Positions 8,929 to 18,256 of a stretch of DNA of 64,000 nt are shown here, piece after piece. The stretch lies in contig MEPO01000027.1 in NCBI GenBank assembly GCA_001769805.1, positions 173,327 to 237,326 of the forward strand, given 5' to 3'. This DNA is from Bdellovibrionales bacterium GWA1_52_35. Its GTDB lineage: Bacteria; Bdellovibrionota; UBA1018. The position numbers and the translations under genes are program-made. The number at the start of each line of letters is the position of its first letter. The stretch's first letter is position 1. The notes below the pieces were generated by a model. It saw nothing but the letters and a program-made list of their open reading frames with translations, did no database searches and had not been told where the DNA came from.

Positions 8929-9008
8929 TCCTGGTTCTCAGGTGATTTATCCTTCTGTTCTCGAGGGGATGGACGAGCACGAGGATTCAAAGTAAACTCG
9001 GGCTACTT

Positions 9009-9668
9009 GTGAACCATACCTTGTTTTTAAAATATTTACTTTTCACTGCGCTGATCTCGAACGCATCTTCAGGCGTCGCGATGATTAAAATCGCAAACGC
9101 CGCTCCCTCGCCCTCCCCCTTGCACAACGAAGTGATGGTAACACTCTTCGGACAACCCTGTCTCTTAGCCGGTCCGCTCGACAAAGACGTACTGAAAGCC
9201 ATTCACACGATCAGCCCCGAACAAACGTTCATTGATCCAAGCACGCCCTCTGCGGATTCGATTCACAAAGTCATCGAGAAAATCCGAAACACAAAGAATA
9301 CACCTTCCTGGCTGGAAAATTATCGGGTCAGACGTCTCAAGCGGCTCGAAGCCCTGTTCGCTTTCACAAATGGCCTGTCTTCGGCCAAAGCTGCGAAAAA
9401 ATCCGAACCGCTGCTGAATGCCGTCAAGCCCCTGCTTTCGGAGCGCCTGTTCAAAAAGTTTTTGGCGCTCGCTTCCGAAGTTGGAACAAAGAAATCAGAT
9501 CCCAATTTTGAAATAAAGCTGATGGATTCCTTCAGTGAGATGATTGAACCTGACCCTGAAGAGGATTTTCATCGCTCCATTCGCCGCATGAATGTTCGCT
9601 ATTCTTGTGAATTTGCGGATGAAGGTGATTCCCATGATGAAAGCTCCGATGAACCTGGAGCTCCTTGA
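9009..9668 (+). CDS. Hypothetical exported protein
   Basis: 219 aa with a GTG start at 9009. The N-terminus (MNHTLFLKYLLFTALISNASSGVA) looks like a signal peptide, possibly cleaved near NAA at residue 31. The mature protein is charged and mostly helical with a very acidic C-terminus (EGDSHDESSDEPGAP). No known domain was recognised. The ribosome-binding site is weak. A rho-independent terminator begins inside its final codons. Confidence 0.6.
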   Translation: MNHTLFLKYLLFTALISNASSGVAMIKIANAAPSPSPLHNEVMVTLFGQPCLLAGPLDKDVLKAIHTISPEQTFIDPSTPSADSIHKVIEKIRNTKNTPSWLENYRVRRLKRLEALFAFTNGLSSAKAAKKSEPLLNAVKPLLSERLFKKFLALASEVGTKKSDPNFEIKLMDSFSEMIEPDPEEDFHRSIRRMNVRYSCEFADEGDSHDESSDEPGAP

Positions 9669-9684
9669 GAATCAGGAGCTTTTT
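9659..9684 (+). terminator. Rho-independent terminator
   Basis: AGCTCCT and AGGAGCT form a 7-bp stem around an 8-base loop, followed directly by TTTT. The loop contains the stop codon of the upstream exported protein gene, and the far arm overlaps the stop of the opposing marC-like gene. Confidence 0.75.
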
Positions 9685-10265
9685 ACAAAAGAAGAGTAAG
9701 CCTCAATAATTCCACTCCGCATCATAGCAACTGCGATTGCGGCCAGCAGGAGAGCCGAGATCTTTGAGACCACCACCGTGCCGTCTTTCCCGATGATACG
9801 GGTGACCCCATGCGAGTGCCTCAGAAGAAACCAGGCCAAAGCATAATTAATGAAAAGTGCAACCAGGGTCAGCGGGTGTCCGACTGTATTCACCTGCAGC
9901 ATCAACGTTGCCAGAACCCCTGGACCCGTAATCAGGGGTACCGCCAGGGGCACAATTCCAGTGGAACCCGAGGCGCGCCTGGAAGCCTCCTGTTCTCCCA
10001 CCAGATCCGAAAGCGAAACCAGAAGAAGGATCAGCCCCCCCGCTATTTTGAAATCAAAGACAGCAATGCCCAGGAACTTGAAAATTGATTCACCTAAAAA
10101 CACAAATACCAGTGCCACCGCCAAGGCAACCAGCATGGAGGTATTGACCACTCGATTTCGCTGCAGCCGATCCAAACCGGAGGTCATGCCGACATACAAG
10201 GGCAAAGTCCCGACGATATCCAGGGCTACAAAGACCGCTACAAAAGCGAGTGCAAAATTATTCAT
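9672..10265 (-). CDS. MarC family integral membrane protein
   Basis: 197 aa with six hydrophobic helices. It begins with FALAFVAVFVALDIVGTLPLYVGMT, the MarC/UPF0056 start (F-x-x-x-D-P-x-G-x-x-P consensus, here LDIVGTLP), and contains the second-half repeat PLAVPLITGPGVLATLML, matching P-L-A-x-P-x-(I/L)-x-G-P. MarC proteins are inner-membrane proteins of unsettled function, once wrongly linked to antibiotic resistance. It may share a transcript with the M16 peptidase gene, whose stop is 11 bases upstream. Confidence 0.93.
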   Translation of the reverse strand: MNNFALAFVAVFVALDIVGTLPLYVGMTSGLDRLQRNRVVNTSMLVALAVALVFVFLGESIFKFLGIAVFDFKIAGGLILLLVSLSDLVGEQEASRRASGSTGIVPLAVPLITGPGVLATLMLQVNTVGHPLTLVALFINYALAWFLLRHSHGVTRIIGKDGTVVVSKISALLLAAIAVAMMRSGIIEAYSSFVKSS

Positions 10266-10276
10266 CGTGTTTCCCT

Positions 10277-12913
10277 TTATCCAACAACGCTCGTGACCAG
10301 ATGAGGTTCAATCAGGTACTGCCGGCAAATTTTCTGCAGCTCGCCTGGACGAATGACCTCAATTTTGCGAATCAGATCTGCATCACTGAGGTGATCGAGT
10401 CCGTACAGGGTTTCCAGTCCGTAATGCGCCGCGATCGCACCATCACTCTGCAGGTCCATCGCGCGCCTTCCCAGCATGTAGGCCTTTGCTCTTTCCATTT
10501 CCGCTTTCAGTGGGCCCTTTTTGACGAGAATTTCCAAGACTGAACGGATTCCTGCGAGCGCCTCATCGCGCTTCTCCGGTGAGGTCGCGATGTAAGTACC
10601 CAGATAACCCGGTTCAATGCCCTCGAAGCTCACGGGCGCGACACTGTAAGCCAGACTTTTCTTTTCACGAAGCTCGATGAAAAGACGCCCACTCTGGCCG
10701 CCCAGGACGGTCTGAAGCAAGCGCAAGGGGTAGCGCTCTTCGGATTGAATTCGCGTTCCCAGCCCTCCAATCAGGATATGGAGCTGCTCGCGACTGAGGT
10801 TTTTCTCAACCCAGCGCGGCGCCTTCAAGGCGGATTCGGGCGCAATCGAAACCGGTGGCCGCTCAAATTTGAATCGCGAGGCAAAAGCATCCTCAAGACT
10901 GGCAAGCCAGGCCTGAAGGGCAAGGGGTTTGATCGCGCCGCTGACTGAAATAACCAAGCCATCCGGCTGAACCCATTGCTGCTGTAAATTTCGAAGTTTT
11001 GCTCCCGTGATTTTTTTCACACTCTCCAGAGTCCCCAGCGTCAGTCGACCGTATGGATGACTTTGAAAAAGAGTTTCGAGAAAAAGCCGTGAACAGAGCT
11101 GCGCAGAATGGTCCTCCAGTGTCCGGATGTCGTCCTCCACAACCCGGCGCGAATGATCCACTTCCGTTTCTGGAAACACGGGGTCCAAGAGGACATCACT
11201 CAGGAGCCGCGATAACTTTTCCCAGTCACGGGCGAGTCCCGTGAGTTGCAGCCCGATACTGTTCCTGCCCGAGAAGCCCTCCATATGAGCGGCACTACCT
11301 TCGATTAAACCTGCGATCTGCTGCACATCATGGCGCGAGGTGCCCTTATTCCACGTTTCCGCCAGGAGGTGACTCGCCCCTGGTTCGGGTTCCAGGCGGG
11401 TTCCGCCCAGGGTCGAAAGATGGACACTGAATGCATGCGACTGGGGCCGCGGGCAATAGACCACCCGGATTCCACTCGCAAGCTTGAATTCTTCGACAGT
11501 TAACCCGGAAGTTTTCTTCCGGGTGACGTGAGAAGTCCGTTTCTGCTGGGACTCCACAGACTCCGGGCTTCCCAGAAGAATTTGAGCAGCTGAATTCAGT
11601 TCCGCTTTGGCATAACCGGCTTCACTCTTCGGTACCATTACGACTCCGCTGAGCCGTTTGGGATCCAGATATCGCCTGGCGATCTCCCGAAGTCCTTCTT
11701 TATCCAAAGAGCGGAGTTGAGCGAGGTAGCGATCATCAAAATTCAGATCGCCCAGAACAAACCGGGCAAAGCCAAGTCTTCCCGCCAGTCCATCTGCCGT
11801 TTGCGTCGCATAAAGACGCTCACTTTCAGCATTCACCAGCACTCGTTCAATTTCCTCGGGAGCTGGGCCTTCATCAGCCAGGCGCCGCAATTCGCGGAAA
11901 ATCTCGTCGGATGCGGGCTTGATCTTATCCACCGAATCCAGCTCGGCCTGGAAATAAAGCATTCCCGGATCATTCGGAACATACAAGCCGCCAGCAATTT
12001 CCGTTGCCAGAGACGTTTGATGAAATAGCCTCTGGTACAGGCGCGACAGTTCACCCATTCCAAGAACACCGGCCAGCAGATCCAGAGCCGGCACATCGTC
12101 ATGCTTGAGCTCAGGAACTCTGAAGGAAAAACTCAACGTGGGGGTTTTCACATCAAAAGGCTTCACGGCAAATCCGGGCTGGGATCTGAGCTGTGGCTCA
12201 GCAGGCCGGGAGATCGACTGACCTGTGCGCCGGGGCAGGACTTTTTTCCCGAAGCGCTTCTCGAGAATTTTCAGAACCTGCTCTTTCCGCCCGGAGCCCC
12301 CCTCCGCTGGCAGCGGCCCGACAAGGATCAGACCCATTTTGGACGAGACATAGTTGCGGCGGTAAAATGCGTCCAGATCGCCGACTTTAGCCGCTTTCAA
12401 CGTTTTGACCGTCCCAATGACGGGACGCCCATACGGATGTTTACGATAGGTCAGCCCAAAGAGCGTCTGAAAAAGCTGTCGCCCCGGTGAATCCTCGTTC
12501 TTCCTGAGTTCCTCAAGAATGACTTCACGTTCGCGCTCGAAATCCTGTTTCAGGAATTTCTGAGGCGCTGCTATTGCGCCAAACGAGTCAATCACGCGCT
12601 CCCAGTGGTGAGCGGCACAAGTGACGTGATAAACAGTCTGATCGAACGAGGTGTAGGCGTTGATATCGCCACCGAGCGATTCAATTGTCCGCGCCATCTT
12701 GCCGGTGGAGGCACGACCGGTTTCCTTGGCTGAGGCGTCTTTGAAGAGCATGTGTTCCAGGAAGTGGGCAAATCCCGCCTCTTTGGGTTTTTCATCACAG
12801 CTGCCGGTATTCACCCACCAGTACAGAGCGGCCGCCGAACCTTCGTAATGCTGAAAGATCACCGGAATGCCATTTGAAAGAACCAGTTCTTCTGGACGGA
12901 AAAATTGAGCCAT
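10277..12913 (-). CDS. M16 family zinc peptidase, two tandem M16 units
   Basis: 878 aa, the length of a double M16 (pitrilysin/PqqL-type) protein with four half-domains. The first unit has the inverted zinc motif HxxEH at H50-F-L-E53-H54 and the downstream Glu region (EREREVILEELRKNED). The second unit starts near residue 480 (FKLASGIRVVYCPRP) and at the equivalent place reads SHLLAETW, so it lacks the zinc motif and is probably a non-catalytic clamp half. No signal peptide is evident, so cytoplasmic action or non-classical export is likely. Substrates of such proteins are unstructured peptides. It precedes marC on the same strand. Confidence 0.93.
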   Translation of the reverse strand: MAQFFRPEELVLSNGIPVIFQHYEGSAAALYWWVNTGSCDEKPKEAGFAHFLEHMLFKDASAKETGRASTGKMARTIESLGGDINAYTSFDQTVYHVTCAAHHWERVIDSFGAIAAPQKFLKQDFEREREVILEELRKNEDSPGRQLFQTLFGLTYRKHPYGRPVIGTVKTLKAAKVGDLDAFYRRNYVSSKMGLILVGPLPAEGGSGRKEQVLKILEKRFGKKVLPRRTGQSISRPAEPQLRSQPGFAVKPFDVKTPTLSFSFRVPELKHDDVPALDLLAGVLGMGELSRLYQRLFHQTSLATEIAGGLYVPNDPGMLYFQAELDSVDKIKPASDEIFRELRRLADEGPAPEEIERVLVNAESERLYATQTADGLAGRLGFARFVLGDLNFDDRYLAQLRSLDKEGLREIARRYLDPKRLSGVVMVPKSEAGYAKAELNSAAQILLGSPESVESQQKRTSHVTRKKTSGLTVEEFKLASGIRVVYCPRPQSHAFSVHLSTLGGTRLEPEPGASHLLAETWNKGTSRHDVQQIAGLIEGSAAHMEGFSGRNSIGLQLTGLARDWEKLSRLLSDVLLDPVFPETEVDHSRRVVEDDIRTLEDHSAQLCSRLFLETLFQSHPYGRLTLGTLESVKKITGAKLRNLQQQWVQPDGLVISVSGAIKPLALQAWLASLEDAFASRFKFERPPVSIAPESALKAPRWVEKNLSREQLHILIGGLGTRIQSEERYPLRLLQTVLGGQSGRLFIELREKKSLAYSVAPVSFEGIEPGYLGTYIATSPEKRDEALAGIRSVLEILVKKGPLKAEMERAKAYMLGRRAMDLQSDGAIAAHYGLETLYGLDHLSDADLIRKIEVIRPGELQKICRQYLIEPHLVTSVVG

Positions 12914-13003
12914 AGTGTCTCCAGTCTAGTCGCTTGAAGGCACTGCGGACAACCAAAACAGTCATTGGACAGCTCTTCGTGTTCGCGTTAACTTGGAATC
13001 CCT

Positions 13004-13348
13004 ATGAACAGAACTTTGTATGTCGGGAATTTACCGAAGGTTGCCGAAGAAAACCAGCTTCACGCCCTCTTTGGGGCGGATGGCCGAAAGGTAATGTCGG
13101 TACGCATCCTCATTGACCGGGAAACTGGCCGTTCCCGGGGTTATGCGTTCATCGAAATGGGAACCTCGAACGATGCAGAACGTGCCATTGAAGCACTCAA
13201 CGGGAAGAGCTTCCTTGGGCGTGCGTTATCGGTGGACCGGGCTCGTGGGGTTGCAGAACCTCAGGCCGGCCCCTCGGAGCCCGAATTTTCTGAAGATGAC
13301 TTCAATGCCCGGCGTGCGCGCATCCGCGCCATCCGTACCAAGCAGTAG
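13004..13348 (+). CDS. RRM-domain RNA-binding protein
   Basis: 114 aa. One RNA recognition motif covers residues 3-80, with RNP2 (LYVGNL) and RNP1 (RGYAFIEM, consensus K/R-G-F/Y-G/A-F-V-x-F/Y), followed by a short tail ending in basic residues (RRARIRAIRTKQ). Such small RRM proteins occur in cyanobacteria and some delta-like proteobacteria and bind single-stranded RNA. The role here is not known. hemW follows after 6 bases. Confidence 0.93.
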   Translation: MNRTLYVGNLPKVAEENQLHALFGADGRKVMSVRILIDRETGRSRGYAFIEMGTSNDAERAIEALNGKSFLGRALSVDRARGVAEPQAGPSEPEFSEDDFNARRARIRAIRTKQ

Positions 13349-13354
13349 CCCACT

Positions 13355-14470
13355 GTGTACGCCCGATCACTTTACATTCACTTCCCTTATTGCGAGAGCA
13401 AGTGTCACTACTGTGACTTCTATTCGCTCGGACGCGAACACCTTACGCGAGACAGGAAATCGGCGTTTTTCAGGGCCCTGGAAGCGGAGGCCTGGTTGCA
13501 GGCGCCACTTCTCGCTACCGAACTGGACACGCTTTATATCGGGGGAGGCACCCCGAGTCTGATGAGCCCCGATGAGATTGCCGGCGTCCTGCATCCCATC
13601 CGGAATAAAATAAAGAACACGACCGAGTGGACGATGGAAGCTAACCCCTCTTCCATCAGCGCCAACTCTCTTGGGGATTGCAGAAAACTGGGAATCAACC
13701 GTCTGAGCATGGGAGTTCAGTCGTTGGACTCCGCCCTTCTCAAAATGCTCGGAAGGATTCACTCGCCCGAAATCGCGCTCAGTGCGCTTGAAACGGTTTT
13801 CCATTCAGGTATCGAAAATGTTTCCGTGGATCTGCTCTGCGGTGTTCCGGGCCAGACAACAGCCGACCTCGAGAAGAGCTTGAAGCAGCTCACGGCTTTC
13901 CCAATCAAGCATCTGAGCTGTTACCTTTTGACCCTTTCACCCGGAAACCCGCTCTTTGGAAAACTACCCACGGAAGACACACAGCTCGAGCACCTTTTGT
14001 TCGTTGATCGCTGGTTGACCGCACACGGTTTTGAGCACTATGAAATATCCAATTTTGCGAAACCCGGCTGGCGCTCCCTACATAATCTGAATTATTGGAT
14101 GGGTGAAGCCTACCTGGCGCTGGGTCCCTCGGCACATTCCTACGATCCTCTCGGCGGCACCTGTGGCCGGCGCTGGAAGAATCACTCGTCCGTGGATACC
14201 TACTGCTCGAAGCTTCTCAAGAATGAATCCGCCCAAGAGTGGGAGGAAGACCTGACTCCCGGGCAAAAGGAAATTGAGCGCTGGATGCTGGCACTCCGGC
14301 TGAGCGATGGGTTCCCGGTAAGCTGGCTCGACACATCCCGGCGGCTCGAACTTGCTGCACAACTCCAAAAAGAGGGGCTCTTACAGCCCCACCCCTCGGT
14401 TGCAGACCGCTTAACCCTCACGCCCAAAGGCCTCGCCCTTTCGGATGAGATCATATCGACCCTGATTTAA
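13355..14470 (+). CDS. hemW: HemW-like radical SAM heme chaperone
   Basis: 371 aa with a GTG start at 13355. The radical SAM cluster motif is C13-ESK-C17-HY-C20, followed by DFYS; LYIGGGTPSLM, WTMEANPSSI and GINRLSMGVQSLD are HemW/HemN family landmarks, and NYWMGEAYLALGPSAHSY is typical of the HemW branch. Annotated historically as oxygen-independent coproporphyrinogen oxidase, HemW proteins bind heme and are thought to insert it into respiratory enzymes. It follows the RRM gene closely. The N-terminus is short but starts right at the catalytic domain. Confidence 0.92.
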   Translation: MYARSLYIHFPYCESKCHYCDFYSLGREHLTRDRKSAFFRALEAEAWLQAPLLATELDTLYIGGGTPSLMSPDEIAGVLHPIRNKIKNTTEWTMEANPSSISANSLGDCRKLGINRLSMGVQSLDSALLKMLGRIHSPEIALSALETVFHSGIENVSVDLLCGVPGQTTADLEKSLKQLTAFPIKHLSCYLLTLSPGNPLFGKLPTEDTQLEHLLFVDRWLTAHGFEHYEISNFAKPGWRSLHNLNYWMGEAYLALGPSAHSYDPLGGTCGRRWKNHSSVDTYCSKLLKNESAQEWEEDLTPGQKEIERWMLALRLSDGFPVSWLDTSRRLELAAQLQKEGLLQPHPSVADRLTLTPKGLALSDEIISTLI

Positions 14471-14483
14471 TCCGCTCCTCGGA

Positions 14484-14511
14484 TTGACTGGAGCCAAAGC
14501 GTGCCCATACT
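14484..14511 (+). promoter_or_regulatory. Candidate sigma70 promoter of grpE-dnaK-dnaJ
   Basis: TTGACT (14484-14489), a 16-base spacer and CATACT (14506-14511) lie 33 bases before the grpE start. No CIRCE inverted repeat (TTAGCACTC-N9-GAGTGCTAA) was seen, so HrcA control is not supported. Confidence 0.45.
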
Positions 14512-14543
14512 TCATCACGAAAGTTGGTTCGAAGGAGAATTGC

Positions 14544-15098
14544 GTGACTGAAGTAATCCAAAATCCAAAAAATCAAGAAGCCGAATCTGCAGAGTCGGTG
14601 CAATCCCCAGATCAGGAAGCCAACGCCAAACTTGAGCAGAAGATCACGGAACTCACGGGTCAGGTCAAAGAGAAAGAAGACAAATATCTCTATCTTTACG
14701 CAGACTTCGACAATTTTAAAAAACGTTCCCTCCGTGAACGTTCGGATCTTCTCAAATTCGGTTGGGAGCCCCTGGCTCGGGATCTTTTGAGCGTTCAGGA
14801 CAACCTGGAGCGCGCCATGGCGCATGCTCCAGAAAACATCGATAAAAACTGGCTTAAGGGCATCGAGCTGGTCCAAGGCCAGCTACGCAGCACACTGGAA
14901 AAACAAGGAATTCAATGCATCGATGCCTTGCAAAAACCTTTTGACCCCAATTTCCATGAAGCCGTCGGGCAGGAAGTTTCGAAATCACCGGCCGGAACCA
15001 TCCTTCGGGAAGAAATTCGTGGCTACACGCTTCACGGGCGCCTCCTCCGACCTTCTCGTGTCGTGATCAGCGCCGGCGAACCGGAAAAGAGCTCTTAA
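14544..15098 (+). CDS. grpE: Nucleotide exchange factor GrpE
   Basis: 184 aa from a GTG at 14544 that has GAAGGAGA upstream; the in-frame ATG at 14484 is rejected because it has no ribosome-binding site and overlaps the promoter. An N-terminal coiled coil ([33 protein letters not shown]) leads to the beta-wing domain ([29 protein letters not shown]). GrpE dimers release ADP from DnaK. First gene of the grpE-dnaK-dnaJ set. Confidence 0.97.
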   Translation: MTEVIQNPKNQEAESAESVQSPDQEANAKLEQKITELTGQVKEKEDKYLYLYADFDNFKKRSLRERSDLLKFGWEPLARDLLSVQDNLERAMAHAPENIDKNWLKGIELVQGQLRSTLEKQGIQCIDALQKPFDPNFHEAVGQEVSKSPAGTILREEIRGYTLHGRLLRPSRVVISAGEPEKSS

Positions 15099-15101
15099 GA
15101 T

Positions 15102-15131
15102 TTGACTTAACGCGTTTAGAACCCATTTTAT
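15102..15131 (+). promoter_or_regulatory. Possible internal promoter before dnaK
   Basis: TTGACT (15102-15107) and TTTTAT (15126-15131) are separated by 18 bases in the 50-bp gap between grpE and dnaK. The -10 matches only four of six positions, so this is a weak call. It would allow extra dnaK expression relative to grpE. Confidence 0.35.
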
Positions 15132-15148
15132 TAAAAAGCGAGGAAGTT

Positions 15149-17089
15149 ATGGGAAAGACAATTGGTATTGATTTAGGAACAACCAACTCATGTGTGGCCA
15201 TTCTTGAAGGGGGCGACCCGAAGGTCATTCCTAACTCGGAAGGATCCAACACGACCCCGTCGGTTGTAGGTTTCACGGCTGGCGGCGAAAAGGTTGTTGG
15301 CCAGGTCGCCAAAAGACAGGCAATCACCAACCCCGACAAAACGGTTTTTGAGTCCAAGCGCCTGATTGGTCGCAAATTCAATTCCAAGGAAGTTCAGGAG
15401 TTCATGAAAGTGGCTCCTTTCAAAATCATTGAAGCCAAAAATGGCGATGCTTGGGTGAAAATCGGAGACCGCGAATATTCGCCTCAGGAAATTTCCGCTC
15501 TTGTTCTTGGGAAGATGAAGAAGACCGCCGAAGACTACCTCGGTGAGCCGGTTACTGATGCCGTGGTCACCGTTCCGGCTTACTTCAACGATGCCCAGCG
15601 CCAAGCAACCAAAGATGCCGGTCGCATTGCCGGATTGGATGTCAAACGCATTATCAATGAACCCACCTCCGCCGCGCTCGCCTATGGTCTCGATAAAAAA
15701 GGCAAGAACGAGACGGTCGCCGTATTTGATTTGGGCGGCGGTACTTTCGACGTTTCCATTCTGGAATTGGGCGATGGTGTTTTCGAAGTGAAAGCCACCA
15801 ACGGTGATACGTTCCTGGGCGGCGGCAACTTCGACCAGCGCATCATCGACTGGATGGCGGATGAGTTCAAAAAAGAAAACACCATCGATCTTCGTAAAGA
15901 CAAAATGGCTCTTCAGCGCCTGAAAGAAGCCGCGGAAAAAGCCAAACACGAGCTTTCAAGCACGATGGAAACGGAAGTCAATCTGCCGTTCATCACGGCT
16001 GATGCCTCCGGCCCCAAGCATCTGAACCTTCGTCTCGGCCGTGGCAAAATGGAAGCCCTCGTTGCCGACCTCATTGATCGCCTCGCGGGTCCTTGCGAAA
16101 CCTGTATCAAAGACGCGGGCGTGAGCAAGTCGCAGATCGACGAAGTCATCCTCGTCGGCGGCATGACCCGCATGCCGCGCGTGCAGCAGAAAGTGAAAGA
16201 TATTTTCGGCAAGGAACCGCATAAGGGAGTCAATCCGGATGAAGTCGTCGCCATCGGTGCTTCGATTCAGGGTGGTGTTCTCAAGGGCGAAGTCAAAGAT
16301 GTTCTTTTGCTCGACGTGACCCCGCTTTCGCTTGGAATTGAAACCCTGGGCGGTGTCTTCACAAAGTTGATCGAGAAAAACACCACGATTCCTACCAAAA
16401 AATCACAGGTTTTCTCAACTGCGGCGGACAATCAATCTGCCGTGACCATTCACGCGCTTCAAGGTGAACGCGATTTCGCCGAATACAACAAGTCTCTGGG
16501 ACGTTTCGATCTCGTAGGTATTCCACCGGCGCCCCGCGGCGTTCCCCAGGTCGAAGTGACCTTTGATATCGACGCGAACGGCATTGTTCACGTTCACGCA
16601 AAAGACCTCGGCACCGGGAAGGAGCAATCCATCCGGATCACCTCGTCAAGCGGACTTTCCGAGGATGAAATCAAGCGCATGCAGAAAGAAGCAGAAGCGC
16701 ATAAAGCTGAAGACGAAAAGCGCAAAGAGATCGTCAATGCCCGCAATCAGCTCGACAGCCTGATCTATACAATCGACAAAACTGTCAAGGAAAACGGCGA
16801 CAAGCTCGAACCCGACACCAAGAAACAGGTCGAGGATGCCGTCACCGAGGCCCGCAGCCACCTCGAAAGCAAGGACGTTGAAGAGCTCAAAAAAGCAACC
16901 GAGCAACTCACCTCAGCGTCCAATAAGATGGCCGAGCAAATGTACAAAAACGTCGGGGCCAACGCCCAGAACCAGGGCGGGGGCGCAACCGGCCCAGGCG
17001 GCGCAGGACCCGAGGGTGATACCGGCAATGGCCCTGAAAAGGACGAGAAAAAAGAGAAGGTCATTGATGCTGACTTCAAGGAAGTCTAG
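15149..17089 (+). CDS. dnaK: Chaperone protein DnaK (Hsp70)
   Basis: 646 aa, usual length. It starts [22 protein letters not shown] and contains the ATPase signatures ([51 protein letters not shown]), the [18 protein letters not shown] linker region and substrate-binding domain, then a Gly/Pro-rich tail and the conserved acidic end VIDADFKEV. It binds exposed hydrophobic segments of unfolded proteins in an ATP cycle driven by DnaJ and GrpE. GAGGAAG precedes the ATG. Confidence 0.99.
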   Translation: MGKTIGIDLGTTNSCVAILEGGDPKVIPNSEGSNTTPSVVGFTAGGEKVVGQVAKRQAITNPDKTVFESKRLIGRKFNSKEVQEFMKVAPFKIIEAKNGDAWVKIGDREYSPQEISALVLGKMKKTAEDYLGEPVTDAVVTVPAYFNDAQRQATKDAGRIAGLDVKRIINEPTSAALAYGLDKKGKNETVAVFDLGGGTFDVSILELGDGVFEVKATNGDTFLGGGNFDQRIIDWMADEFKKENTIDLRKDKMALQRLKEAAEKAKHELSSTMETEVNLPFITADASGPKHLNLRLGRGKMEALVADLIDRLAGPCETCIKDAGVSKSQIDEVILVGGMTRMPRVQQKVKDIFGKEPHKGVNPDEVVAIGASIQGGVLKGEVKDVLLLDVTPLSLGIETLGGVFTKLIEKNTTIPTKKSQVFSTAADNQSAVTIHALQGERDFAEYNKSLGRFDLVGIPPAPRGVPQVEVTFDIDANGIVHVHAKDLGTGKEQSIRITSSSGLSEDEIKRMQKEAEAHKAEDEKRKEIVNARNQLDSLIYTIDKTVKENGDKLEPDTKKQVEDAVTEARSHLESKDVEELKKATEQLTSASNKMAEQMYKNVGANAQNQGGGATGPGGAGPEGDTGNGPEKDEKKEKVIDADFKEV

Positions 17090-17101
17090 TATCAACAGGC
17101 C

Positions 17102-18256
17102 ATGGCCACCAAGCGTGATTATTATGAGGTTCTCGGTTTAGGCCGGGATTCCTCCACAGAAGACATCAAGAAGGCTTATCGTCGCCTCGCCGTACAACAT
17201 CATCCGGATAAAAACCCGGGAGACAAGGCGGCAGAGGAAAAGTTCAAGGAACTTTCGGAAGCTTACGAAATCCTTTCCGACTCAAAGAAGCGGCAAATGT
17301 ACGACCAGTTTGGTCATGCGGCGGCAGGAGCGGGTGGCGGTCCTGGCGGCTTTGATTTTGGCGCAGGTGGCTTTGGCGGTGCGGGCTCCGTAAACGACAT
17401 CTTCGGCGATATCTTCGGAGACCTCTTCGGCGGCGCCGGAATGGGCGGCACGCAACGTGGAAGAGGCCGCAGGCGCACGGGTCGCCCAGGGGCCGACCTC
17501 AGAACGACAGTCGACATTACTTTTGAAGAAGCTGCTTTCGGAACGGAGAAAGTGATCTCCGTAATGAAGCCTGTACTTTGCGAGACCTGCGAAGGCTCCG
17601 GCGCGAAACCTGGCACACAGGCCGAAACCTGCTCACAGTGCGGAGGCCGGGGTGAAGTGGCATATCAACAGGGCTTTTTCGCGATTTCCAGACCCTGTCC
17701 CCGGTGCAATGGCTCGGGGCAGATCATCCCAACTCCCTGCGATACCTGCCGGGGTTCCGGTCAAGTCAAGAAGAGGGCTCAGATAGCAGTAAAAATTCCC
17801 GCCGGGATCGATACTGGACAGCGTCTTAAATTGACGGGCGAAGGTGAAGCCGGTGAAAGAGGCGGGATGCCTGGTGACCTGTACGTCGTCATCAATATTC
17901 TGGCCCATGACTTTTTCACCCGGGACGAATTCGATGTGATCTGTGACGTTCCCCTGACCTTCACGCAAGCCGCACTGGGCGACGAAATTGAAGTTCCCAC
18001 TCTTGACGGCAAAGTGAAACTCAAAATTCCCACAGGTACCCAGTCGCATAGCATATTGCGACTCAAGGGCAAGGGAATGGCCCGCCTTGGGGCTTACGGC
18101 CGGGGTGATCAGCTTGTTAAAGTTGTCGTGGAAGTGCCGCAGAAGCTCAACACTGAGCAGAAACAGCTTTTGAAGAAATTCAGCGAAATTGGTACCGACT
18201 CAACGCACCCGATGCATCATAGATTTTTTGAAAAAGTGAGAACATTCTTTGAATAA
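17102..18256 (+). CDS. dnaJ: Chaperone protein DnaJ
   Basis: 384 aa. The J domain ([35 protein letters not shown], with the essential HPD) is followed by a Gly/Phe-rich region, four zinc-binding CxxCxGxG repeats ([32 protein letters not shown]) and the C-terminal substrate domains. It delivers substrates to DnaK and stimulates its ATPase. It starts 12 bases after dnaK and overlaps the TTG start of the next gene. Confidence 0.98.
   Translation: MATKRDYYEVLGLGRDSSTEDIKKAYRRLAVQHHPDKNPGDKAAEEKFKELSEAYEILSDSKKRQMYDQFGHAAAGAGGGPGGFDFGAGGFGGAGSVNDIFGDIFGDLFGGAGMGGTQRGRGRRRTGRPGADLRTTVDITFEEAAFGTEKVISVMKPVLCETCEGSGAKPGTQAETCSQCGGRGEVAYQQGFFAISRPCPRCNGSGQIIPTPCDTCRGSGQVKKRAQIAVKIPAGIDTGQRLKLTGEGEAGERGGMPGDLYVVINILAHDFFTRDEFDVICDVPLTFTQAALGDEIEVPTLDGKVKLKIPTGTQSHSILRLKGKGMARLGAYGRGDQLVKVVVEVPQKLNTEQKQLLKKFSEIGTDSTHPMHHRFFEKVRTFFE

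Noticed and set aside
14471..14543. CIRCE element before grpE
   Set aside because: No TTAGCACTC-N9-GAGTGCTAA was present.
15188..15949. 253-aa open frame on the - strand
   Set aside because: It is antisense to dnaK, a known source of long spurious frames.
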